This document shows, one piece after another, positions 1 to 6,099 of a DNA stretch of 18,772 bases. The position numbers and the translations under genes are program-made. Origin of the DNA: Clostridium sp. CAG:632 (GTDB taxonomy: Bacteria > Bacillota > Clostridia > Lachnospirales > Lachnospiraceae); NCBI GenBank assembly GCA_000431515.1, contig HF991345.1, positions 95,546 to 114,317 of the forward strand, written 5' to 3'. The notes under the pieces were generated by a model. That model was not told where the DNA came from and made no database searches. It was given only the letters and a program-made list of their open reading frames with translations. Numbering within the stretch: position 1 is the first letter of the stretch; the number at the start of each line of letters is the position of its first letter.

Positions 1-30
1 TTCTGAGCCGGCGTTTTGAAGTGGAAGCCT

Positions 31-60
31 GAATTTCCGAATCCGGAAATTCTGTTTTTT
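31..60 (+). terminator. Rho-independent terminator of a gene left of the window
   Basis: A perfect 9-base-pair stem (GAATTTCCG at 31-39, CGGAAATTC at 44-52) with a 4-base loop is followed by TG and six T residues at 55-60. The T run lies on the plus-strand side, so it best fits the end of a plus-strand gene that finishes before or within the first 30 bases. It sits just beyond the stop of the minus-strand Crp gene, but in that direction no T run follows the stem, so it would be a weaker terminator for that gene. Confidence 0.75.
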
Positions 61-78
61 AGTTTAAAACAGGTCTTC

Positions 79-783
79 TTAAAATAGATCTTCATATAGT
101 TCTAAAATCTTCTCATATTGCTCTTTATTTACGATCAGAGAATGGCCGGAAACCGTAATCAGATTCTGATTCTTCAGCTTGGAAATGCTGCGGCTGATCG
201 TTTTCTTGCTGACACAGATCTCATCCGCCAGCTGTTCCTTCGGTGTATCGATCTGGCAGACTCCGTTTCGACAGAGGGAATCATAATATTTTACCAGAAG
301 ATACAGGAAGCGATCCTCGCCGGATGCACTTAACAGAGCACGATCCTGACGAACCTGCGTGGTATATTTCTGAGCAACGTGTGTAGCCATATAGTAGATG
401 GCATCATTATCGGTCTTCATCCAACGCAAAAATACACCACGGGAAAGTACGATATACTGACATCTGGTTGCACAGGTAATGGTAGCTTTAAACTCCGGAT
501 AATGAGTAAAGCTCTCGGTCTCACCCAGAATATTTACAGCATCTACAAAGGCGAAGGTATAAATGAACTCCATGTTCAGCTCATAGGATAGCTTCAAGGT
601 GCCGTTTAACAGCAGATAGAGATTCCGGAATTCATCTCCGGCATAAGCCAGAACGGTCTCCGGTTCTGCCGTGGTAACAACCATGGAGCTGATAATGTCC
701 TCCGGCATATTCGACAGAACACGGACGAACGGAGTATCCAGCTGATCCTCCGGAATATAAGAAAGTAACTGTTCATGGGTCAT
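79..783 (-). CDS. Crp/Fnr-family transcriptional regulator
   Basis: A 234-residue cytoplasmic DNA-binding protein of normal Crp/Fnr length. Residues about 20-135 form a cyclic-nucleotide-binding-like beta-barrel with the glycine-rich turn around LYLLLNGTLKLSYE, followed by a dimerisation helix. Residues about 150-225 are a Crp-type winged helix-turn-helix, with the recognition helix at VSKKTISRSISKLKNQNLI. Cysteines are scattered and do not form the N-terminal Fnr iron-sulfur cluster pattern, so the ligand cannot be told from sequence. The ATG overlaps the TGA of the upstream phosphorylase gene by 4 bases (ATGA), so the two are translationally coupled in one operon. It may control that operon in response to a nucleoside or central-carbon signal; this is inference from context only. 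Confidence 0.9.
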   Translation of the reverse strand: MTHEQLLSYIPEDQLDTPFVRVLSNMPEDIISSMVVTTAEPETVLAYAGDEFRNLYLLLNGTLKLSYELNMEFIYTFAFVDAVNILGETESFTHYPEFKATITCATRCQYIVLSRGVFLRWMKTDNDAIYYMATHVAQKYTTQVRQDRALLSASGEDRFLYLLVKYYDSLCRNGVCQIDTPKEQLADEICVSKKTISRSISKLKNQNLITVSGHSLIVNKEQYEKILELYEDLF

Positions 784-1547
784 GAGCGTACCTCCTGATC
801 CTGTGCAATCAGAAGCTCCATCGCACGGATCGCGGTCCAGATCGTATTACGGGTATCCGGTGCGGTCAGCATAGGCATTCCCTGCTCGTCCTCCTGAATC
901 CGGTTCCGGTAAACATGAAGAATACTACCGACTCTGGCACGGCGCAGACCACCCAGAATGAAAAGAACCGAAGACTCCATCTCGGAGCCGATCGCACCAC
1001 CCTGTCGAAACATCTTCCATTTAGCAAGAAGCTCGTCTGCCATCGGTGAATTCTCCGGTTCATGCTGACCGTAATAGGAATCCTTGGATTCTACGATTCC
1101 GGTGTGTGCAACAATCCCAATCTCGCGTGCGGCAAGTATCAGTGCCTGAATTACCTGCTGATTGGCAACTGCCGGAAATTCGATCGGTAAATATTGGAGC
1201 GAGGTGCCATCCCGGCGGATGGCAGCGGTGGCAATAATACTGTCACCCGGAGTTGGAATCGGACTCATACAGCCACAGGTTCCGATCCGTATGAAGGTGT
1301 GTGCACCAAGCTTGGTCAGTTCCTCCATAGCTATCGCAGCGGAAGGACAGCCGATTCCGGTAGAAACCACAGAGACCGGAACACCCAGCAAAGTTCCTGT
1401 GTAAGTAGTATATTCCCGATTGGATACGACAAAATGCGCATCTTGAAGATATGAGGCAATGACCTCAACGCGTCCCGGATCACCCGGCAGAAATACATAG
1501 TGACCAATATCCTGAGCGGAACACTGAATGTGATGCATAACTTCCAT
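780..1547 (-). CDS. udp: Uridine phosphorylase
   Basis: A 255-residue nucleoside phosphorylase, cytoplasmic, converting uridine and phosphate to uracil and ribose 1-phosphate in pyrimidine salvage. Visible family motifs are the phosphate-binding GDPGRVEVIA near the N-terminus, STGIGCPSAAIAMEEL, the RIGTCG loop (RIGTTG in E. coli Udp) and the EMES ribose-binding motif late in the chain. Their order and spacing match uridine phosphorylase better than purine nucleoside phosphorylase or MTA/SAH nucleosidase. The frame is open to 1592, but the start at 1547 is chosen because GGAGG at 1556-1560 lies 8 bases before its ATG and the protein then begins like the family. It is first in a two-gene operon with the Crp/Fnr regulator. 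Confidence 0.9.
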   Translation of the reverse strand: MEVMHHIQCSAQDIGHYVFLPGDPGRVEVIASYLQDAHFVVSNREYTTYTGTLLGVPVSVVSTGIGCPSAAIAMEELTKLGAHTFIRIGTCGCMSPIPTPGDSIIATAAIRRDGTSLQYLPIEFPAVANQQVIQALILAAREIGIVAHTGIVESKDSYYGQHEPENSPMADELLAKWKMFRQGGAIGSEMESSVLFILGGLRRARVGSILHVYRNRIQEDEQGMPMLTAPDTRNTIWTAIRAMELLIAQDQEVRS

Positions 1548-1582
1548 TGCGAAAACCTCCTGTATACATAATCTACTGAGAC

Positions 1583-1611
1583 ATCTTATCATAATCAGCC
1601 TGAATCCTCAA
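1583..1611 (-). promoter_or_regulatory. Putative promoter of the udp-crp operon
   Basis: On the minus strand TTGAGG (1606-1611) is followed after exactly 17 bases by TAAGAT (1583-1588), about 35 bases before the udp start. Both boxes match four of six consensus positions. An inverted repeat, TGAATCC (1601-1607) and GGATTCA (1626-1632), overlaps the -35 box and extends upstream, so it could be an operator. No experiment supports either call. Confidence 0.45.
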
Positions 1612-1671
1612 GGCAGGAGAGGCATGGATTCATAGAAAAATTAAGACTTTATGAATATACAGATATAATCC

Positions 1672-1700
1672 TTGACAAAGATAGAATACAATGCTTTAAT
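1672..1700 (+). promoter_or_regulatory. Sigma-A-type promoter of the accessory gene cluster
   Basis: A perfect TTGACA (1672-1677), a 17-base spacer and TTTAAT (1695-1700) lie 34 bases before the response regulator start, in an AT-rich stretch. This is the best promoter in the window. All plus-strand genes from 1734 to 18194 follow with short gaps or overlaps, so it could drive much or all of the cluster. Confidence 0.75.
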
Positions 1701-1733
1701 AAATATAGAGAGAAACGGAAAGGGAGTTGGGGT

Positions 1734-2399
1734 ATGTATAGGATTGCGATTTGTGATGATGAGGAGTATTTTCGGGAATATATGAAGAAAGTAATTGTAA
1801 ATGCAGAGGGGGCAGACAGTGACTTACAATTTGAATTTTACAACTCGGGAGAACAATTATTAGATACAGAAAAGGAGCATTTGTTACAGATAGATTTACT
1901 GATTCTGGATATGCAATTATCCGGTATGGATGGATATAGAACCGCTGAAAATTTTCGGAAAATAAATAATTATGCAGTGTTGATATTTTGTTCTGGTGTA
2001 GTTTTGCCATCAGTAGAAGCCTTTTATGCACAGCCATATAGATATCTTCTTAAAGCATATACGGAAGAGCGGATGCAGATAGAGATGAAAGAAGTATTAA
2101 AAAAGGTAAAGGAAACACAAAGAGAGCCTATCATAGAGGGAAAATATCGGAATGGAAGGCTATATATAAGAGTGAGGGATATTTTATATATTGATATTGC
2201 CAAAAGAGGATGTCAAATACATATTAATCCTGTGAAAGCAGTACTGGATGTGGATGAGAGAGTGTTGGTACCACAGAAGTTACCGGAAATTCATGAAAGG
2301 TTGAAGGAGTATGGATATGTAGCAATTCTGCAATTGACTCAGGTACTTCAGAAATATAAGAAGAATGTTTCACTGAAAAAAGTACATTCAGATAAATAA
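1734..2399 (+). CDS. LytTR-family response regulator, C-terminus probably frameshifted
   Basis: A 221-residue two-component response regulator. The receiver domain (about 1-120) keeps the acidic pair in CDDEE, the phospho-acceptor Asp59 in ILDMQLSGMDG, Ser87 and Lys107. Residues about 130-200 begin a LytTR DNA-binding domain (RVRDILYIDIAKRG, then LPEIHERLKEYGYVAI). After that the usual SYIVNLKYI-type segment is missing: the frame reads LQLTQVLQKYKKNV and stops at 2397-2399. The third frame from about 2321 reads LRYFRNIRRM and later IYWTDRYRK, which looks like the proper LytTR tail, but it contains two TGA codons. The simplest reading is a frameshift followed by decay. No histidine kinase is present. 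RBS AGGGAG lies 7 bases before the ATG. If still active it would be the local regulator of the cluster. Confidence 0.8.
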   Translation: MYRIAICDDEEYFREYMKKVIVNAEGADSDLQFEFYNSGEQLLDTEKEHLLQIDLLILDMQLSGMDGYRTAENFRKINNYAVLIFCSGVVLPSVEAFYAQPYRYLLKAYTEERMQIEMKEVLKKVKETQREPIIEGKYRNGRLYIRVRDILYIDIAKRGCQIHINPVKAVLDVDERVLVPQKLPEIHERLKEYGYVAILQLTQVLQKYKKNVSLKKVHSDK

Positions 2400-2439
2400 A
2401 ATTTATTGGACAGATAGATACCGGAAAGGAGGGGTAATT
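2320..2439 (+). pseudogene. Decayed LytTR tail, continuing to the next gene
   Basis: Read in the frame of codons starting at 2324, this stretch encodes segments resembling the end of a LytTR domain (LRYFRNIRRM, then KKYIQINKIYWTDRYRKGG), interrupted by TGA twice. The resemblance to the family pattern (N-L-R/K-Y followed later by an R-Y-R-K end) is my reading and is not an alignment score. The RBS of the next gene (AAGGAGGGG, 2426-2434) is embedded in its last codons. Confidence 0.45.
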
Positions 2440-4344
2440 ATGTTTCGTACACAGATAAAATTGTTTTTTCGCAGTCCTCTGCGACTGATTCTGCTTGCGG
2501 TGCTGTTTGGCGGCAGTCTGTATTATTATGGGCCAATGTTTCTTGCATGGTTTCAGGGACAGGTGTATTATGCGGGACTCGGAAAACTACAGGAGCAGCT
2601 TATAAATTTTGTCTATGTATTTCTGTTATTTTTATTTCTGGCTTTTGATTATTTTAGGGAAGTACCGGATGCGAATATTGATGAAACACTGAAGGCGAAT
2701 AAGAATTGCTTGAAACAGGATCTGGTACAGGCATTGGTGATGATTTTGGTTGTGCTTGTATATGCATTCTGGTTTGTGATTATGCATATAGCCTGTCATA
2801 TTTCAGATGGAACTTATACAACCCAGGTGTTGTTTTATTATTTCAGGCTGACCGGGACTTACTACATACTAGACGGAATAGTTGCTATTTTGGCTGGCTG
2901 GTTGTTTGCCAGAAATGCCGGGAAAATAATAGGGTATATTGAACTAATTGTATTTGCATTTATAGTAAGTCCTATAATGAGTTCACAGTTTGAAAATTAT
3001 TCTTATTTTGTAAAATGGATTACCTATATTTGTAAGATATTTTTGCTTATGCCACAGGGCGCAAATAGCATAGAAGTATATTGTATGCCAATGGCAGGGT
3101 TATTGGTTGCAGCCAGGGGGATTTTCTGGATTGGCGTATTTAGTGGCACTTTAGCTATTTATTTTTTACAGCATAGAAGAAATGAGAAAAGGCATAAAAC
3201 AGCATATTATTTGTCAATTCTGACGAGTGCTATATGTGCAATATGGGGATTAATATACAGTGGATTACCTGCTAGCTATTATTGTTCTGATAACTTTATC
3301 AGCGATGATGATGATCAATGGCGTTATACAATCGAGGGAGTAAAGCAGGAAGAGCGAGAAGCAGATTTCCAGATCTTATCCTATGATATGGATTTAAAGC
3401 TTGGAAGACAGATGACAGCAACTGTGACATGCGTGCCGTCAGATGGAGGCTTAGATAGCTATGCAATGACACTATATCGGTTATATCAGGTAGATAGTGT
3501 AATAGACGAGAATGGAGATGCACTCGAGTACCAACAGGATGAGAATACGTTATTAATTTATGGACAGGAGGATGGAATCCGGTCCTTTACATTAAAGTAT
3601 CATGGTGGGCCGACAGGGGCTTCCTGTTTATATAATAACTGGTATGCAATAAATCTGCCCGGGTGGTTTCCATATTATCCGGTGCCGGGATGGAACAAGA
3701 TATATCAGAATGAGGGCGAATATAGATATGTGGATAATAGGTTAAAGACTCCTGCAAGATTTCGAATCCAGCTCCATGCAGATGGGAAGGTCTATTCAGA
3801 TTTGAAACAGGAAGGAAATAATCTGTTTCAGGGAGAGAGTTATGGACCGACATTGCTGTCGGGGTTTGTAGGAGAAAGAAAATTAGCAAATGGAACTGTT
3901 TTCATATATCCGTATCTGGATGCACCGAGTATTGAGGAAACGAAAGATTCGGAAGATTATGTGGTAGATAAGATAAGGCAGGAAGGAAATAAAATTCAAT
4001 TAATTATACAATTACCAGGAATACCGGTAGGAGAACCTGGAATTTATGAAGAAGATCGTATTATTGCAGATACAACATTTGTATTATTAAGAGCGGTATA
4101 TGAAGATTCCGGTCAGTTTGATTGGCGGAAAGATATTGTGCCAACGACAGAGGAAGACCAGATTGAGATTGTAAAAATGCTGTACTATAACTTTAAGGAG
4201 AATGAAGATGGAGAAGTATTTTATGAAAATGTCAAAGATATGTATTTAACGCATATGCAGGAATTTGGCTATACCGAGGATGGATTTGAAGAATTTATTA
4301 TCAAGAATCTCGGACAGGAGGAATGGGATTACTTAAATAAATGA
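2440..4344 (+). CDS. ABC-2-like membrane protein with M1-peptidase-like domain, copy 1
   Basis: A 634-residue integral membrane protein. About seven hydrophobic helices lie at residues 15-33, 54-72, 97-119, 131-156, 162-180, 222-244 and 256-275. The remaining 355 residues are soluble. Residues about 303-485 (ILSYDMDLKLGRQMTATVTC, then LKYHGGPTG and LPGWFPYYPVPGW) resemble the beta-sandwich that opens M1 aminopeptidases, but no HEXXH zinc motif or GXMEN motif follows. Known ABC-2 permease/M1 fusions exist, so transport or self-protection is the likely role, with the soluble part facing outward; this is inference. It is closely related to the genes at 12161 and 14808. Unlike copy 3 it is not followed by its own ATPase. 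RBS AAGGAGGGG lies 5 bases before the ATG. Confidence 0.8.
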   Translation: MFRTQIKLFFRSPLRLILLAVLFGGSLYYYGPMFLAWFQGQVYYAGLGKLQEQLINFVYVFLLFLFLAFDYFREVPDANIDETLKANKNCLKQDLVQALVMILVVLVYAFWFVIMHIACHISDGTYTTQVLFYYFRLTGTYYILDGIVAILAGWLFARNAGKIIGYIELIVFAFIVSPIMSSQFENYSYFVKWITYICKIFLLMPQGANSIEVYCMPMAGLLVAARGIFWIGVFSGTLAIYFLQHRRNEKRHKTAYYLSILTSAICAIWGLIYSGLPASYYCSDNFISDDDDQWRYTIEGVKQEEREADFQILSYDMDLKLGRQMTATVTCVPSDGGLDSYAMTLYRLYQVDSVIDENGDALEYQQDENTLLIYGQEDGIRSFTLKYHGGPTGASCLYNNWYAINLPGWFPYYPVPGWNKIYQNEGEYRYVDNRLKTPARFRIQLHADGKVYSDLKQEGNNLFQGESYGPTLLSGFVGERKLANGTVFIYPYLDAPSIEETKDSEDYVVDKIRQEGNKIQLIIQLPGIPVGEPGIYEEDRIIADTTFVLLRAVYEDSGQFDWRKDIVPTTEEDQIEIVKMLYYNFKENEDGEVFYENVKDMYLTHMQEFGYTEDGFEEFIIKNLGQEEWDYLNK

Positions 4345-4635
4345 GGTGTTTGGCTGGCAGAGGAGGATTCGGACATTAATATTTATCAATAGGATAGATA
4401 CCGGAAAGGAAGGTGAAATCATTAGAAAATCTGAATGCGAATAAAGTCAGTAAAACATAAATGGTTTAGATAGTAAGCATGAGTATTTAAATCAAAGAGG
4501 ACGAGTCTCAGCGCTTCCAAACAAAAGAGACCCGCCCATGCAACCAGTTAATATGTTGCAGGAATAGTATACAGAAAATGTGTGGAACCTGCAAGGAGGA
4601 CAAAGGAAGTTAAAGAAATATATGGAGGAAACGAT
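4345..4635 (+). repeat. 291-base leader repeat, copy A
   Basis: This intergenic stretch is matched, with no gaps, by 14069-14359: I count about seven differences in 291 bases, all transitions, with a central run of roughly 200 bases identical. Both copies lie between the stop of a membrane-protein paralogue and the ATG of a small secreted-protein gene. It holds no convincing open reading frame. It contains the 18-base GATAGATACCGGAAAGGA (4393-4410), which also occurs at 2413-2430, a GTCTC/GAGAC pair near 4506-4530, competing stems at 4539-4594, and the RBS GGAGGA at 4624-4629. Such conservation between very different downstream genes suggests either a regulatory RNA leader or recent duplication. 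Confidence 0.9.
4539..4594 (+). promoter_or_regulatory. Mutually exclusive RNA stems in leader A
   Basis: TGCAAC (4539-4544) pairs perfectly with GTTGCA (4555-4560). The same downstream bases can instead pair as TTGCAGG (4556-4562) with CCTGCAA (4588-4594), a perfect 7-base-pair alternative ending right at an AGGAGG (4594-4599). The two stems cannot form together, as in attenuators or translational switches. No ligand or trans-acting partner is visible. Confidence 0.4.
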
Positions 4636-5019
4636 ATGGAAAAAGTAAAACGTTTTTCAGTAGCAATGGTATTAACACTAGTTTTAAGTATGGCAATGGG
4701 ATCAGCAGTATATGCGGTGACGGCTGGAACAACTCTGACATATGGAAGTTTTAATGCAAATGGGAGTCTGGTGACAACTTGGAGTTCTAATAAAGGGTAT
4801 GCACAAACTACAAGTACAAGTAATGCATATCCAATTGGTGCATATTGTAATGCATATAAAAATGATGGAACGTATCTCGGAGGGAAAAGTATAACAGCAT
4901 ATAAAAATGCAAAAACAGAAGATGTAACAGGTAATGCCACGAAGTATACAAGTGTTCATAATATTCAAAATTCAAGCTTTAGAGTATTAAAGTCAGAAAA
5001 ATTGTCACTAGAAAAATAG
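4636..5019 (+). CDS. Small secreted protein 1, bacteriocin-like candidate
   Basis: A 127-residue precursor. Residues 1-27 are a clear Sec signal peptide: a basic start (MEKVKR), a hydrophobic core, and a cleavage site after VYA. The mature part of about 100 residues is rich in Ser, Thr, Asn, Tyr, Ala and Lys, with one cysteine, and ends ATKYTSVHNIQNSSFRV followed by a lysine-rich tail. There is no double-glycine leader or modification enzyme. Its place ahead of FtsX-like membrane proteins and a MacB-like ATPase is that of lactococcin 972-type bacteriocin genes, and overall composition is similar, but I cannot prove homology. The start at 4636 is preferred over an in-frame GTG at 4582 because GGAGGA lies 6 bases upstream, the signal peptide starts there, and the second leader copy has GCG instead of GTG. 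Confidence 0.75.
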   Translation: MEKVKRFSVAMVLTLVLSMAMGSAVYAVTAGTTLTYGSFNANGSLVTTWSSNKGYAQTTSTSNAYPIGAYCNAYKNDGTYLGGKSITAYKNAKTEDVTGNATKYTSVHNIQNSSFRVLKSEKLSLEK

Positions 5020-5026
5020 TGGGTGC

Positions 5027-5062
5027 CCAGAGATATCTCCGTGCATACGGAGGTATCTCTGG
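5027..5062 (+). promoter_or_regulatory. Strong intra-operon hairpin after secreted protein 1
   Basis: Bases 5027-5042 pair with 5047-5062 over 16 positions with a single G-U wobble and a 4-base loop. The hairpin begins 7 bases after the stop of the secreted-protein gene and ends just before the RBS of the next gene. No T run follows, so it is unlikely to be a simple terminator. It more likely protects the 3' end of the secreted-protein message or lowers expression of the transporter genes. Confidence 0.7.
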
Positions 5063-5081
5063 ATGTAAATGGAGGGATCGG

Positions 5082-6098
5082 ATGACGCGCATCTATAGAC
5101 ATTATTCCAGTATATTATTATTGTTTGGAGTTATGGTTTCTTTTATTGCATTTATGAATGGAGCGGAAATATACAGGCAGATTAAATATGCGTTGGCGGA
5201 AGTGAACAATTTTCAATACAAATATAGTTACACCGTAACAATTTCAGATATAAAAGATTTTGAGCAGATGATTGATACGGTTATCGCATGGGATGGTAAC
5301 AGTAGCATAGAGGAGAATCTGATTTATTCAAATGCAGATAATGAGTATCGATTGTATGAGATTGTCCTTAGTCAGAAAGAAGACCTGCCATACCCGATAG
5401 AGATTATAAATGAGAATGGACAATTGATTATTGGCAGAAAATTAAAGGATCTGTGCTATGAGGAAAATGGAATTCTTTATATGACATTAAATGGTCAGCC
5501 GATAGCAGTGAGAGGTATTACGTCCAAATTGAAAACCGACATATTAGATTATAAGTTGTTCCTATATTGTCAGGATTATGAGGAGTTAAAGACTTATCTC
5601 GGACAGGAAGGGCAGTTAAATCTGGAATGCGGCTCGAATGTAATGGATTTGGAGCAGGAGATATATGCTGCTTATGAAAATACGGATGCTACGATATTCT
5701 ATGAGAAATCCGGAGAACCATATGTAGAAGTGGGAAGTCAAAATGCAGAGGAAAAATTCTATCTAATAATTGCGATATTTGCATTAGTGAATTGTATTGC
5801 AATATCAGAGTTCTGGGTTATGCGCAGAAAACAGGAAATTATTATTAGAAAAATATTTGGATTTTCTGATTGGAAGCTATTCTGGATGCTATATAAACAG
5901 ATGCTTTTAATAGCAGGAAGTGCAGTTGTGATTGTTAGTATCGGACAATGGATACTTTCTCTGATAAAACAAAATATGGAGTTCTCGATAGAGAGAATGA
6001 TATGGTCTGTACTTGGAATATTTATGATAGCACTTGTGATAACGATTGTGCCGGTCTATCAGGCAGCTCACTATAAAATCGACAAGGGGGCTATATAG
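5082..6098 (+). CDS. FtsX-like half-permease, first subunit
   Basis: A 338-residue membrane protein: one N-terminal helix (about 9-26), an extracytoplasmic region of about 200 residues, then three helices in the last 110 residues. RRKQEIIIRKIFGFSDWKLF between the first two C-terminal helices is the FtsX/MacB coupling-helix pattern that contacts the ATPase. One FtsX unit is half of the usual two-unit permease; the next gene supplies another half, and an ATPase follows. Lactococcin 972-type loci carry a single membrane protein of about 680 residues with two such halves, so this may be a split version. The start at 5082 has GGAGGG 5 bases upstream; the earlier GTG at 5019 is rejected because it would place the hairpin inside the gene. 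Confidence 0.8.
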   Translation: MTRIYRHYSSILLLFGVMVSFIAFMNGAEIYRQIKYALAEVNNFQYKYSYTVTISDIKDFEQMIDTVIAWDGNSSIEENLIYSNADNEYRLYEIVLSQKEDLPYPIEIINENGQLIIGRKLKDLCYEENGILYMTLNGQPIAVRGITSKLKTDILDYKLFLYCQDYEELKTYLGQEGQLNLECGSNVMDLEQEIYAAYENTDATIFYEKSGEPYVEVGSQNAEEKFYLIIAIFALVNCIAISEFWVMRRKQEIIIRKIFGFSDWKLFWMLYKQMLLIAGSAVVIVSIGQWILSLIKQNMEFSIERMIWSVLGIFMIALVITIVPVYQAAHYKIDKGAI

Positions 6099-6099
6099 T

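Noticed and set aside
1548..1592. Fifteen-residue N-terminal extension of uridine phosphorylase
   Set aside because: The ATG at 1547 has GGAGG 8 bases upstream and gives the usual family N-terminus; the extension would run through the RBS and up to the predicted promoter -10 box.
3299..3889. Minus-strand open frames inside the membrane-protein genes
   Set aside because: They lie wholly inside well-supported plus-strand genes, show no RBS or recognisable family, and recur in copies only because the genes are duplicated.
3300..4344. Active M1 metallopeptidase
   Set aside because: No HEXXH-plus-E zinc site or GXMEN motif is visible in any of the three copies, although the front domain resembles that family.
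4568..4573. TATACA as a -10 box for a promoter inside the leader
   Set aside because: No acceptable -35 box lies 16-18 bases upstream (CAGTTA only), and there is no extended -10 motif.
4582..4635. In-frame GTG start that would extend secreted protein 1 by 18 residues
   Set aside because: It would put a charged stretch before the signal peptide, has a worse RBS than the ATG at 4636, and the second leader has GCG at the same position.
5019..5081. Upstream GTG start for the first half-permease
   Set aside because: The added residues are encoded by the hairpin, and the ATG at 5082 has a proper GGAGGG.
6046..6099. Upstream start for the second half-permease overlapping the previous gene
   Set aside because: The ATG at 6100 has AAGGGGG at a suitable distance and starts the protein directly after the previous stop.
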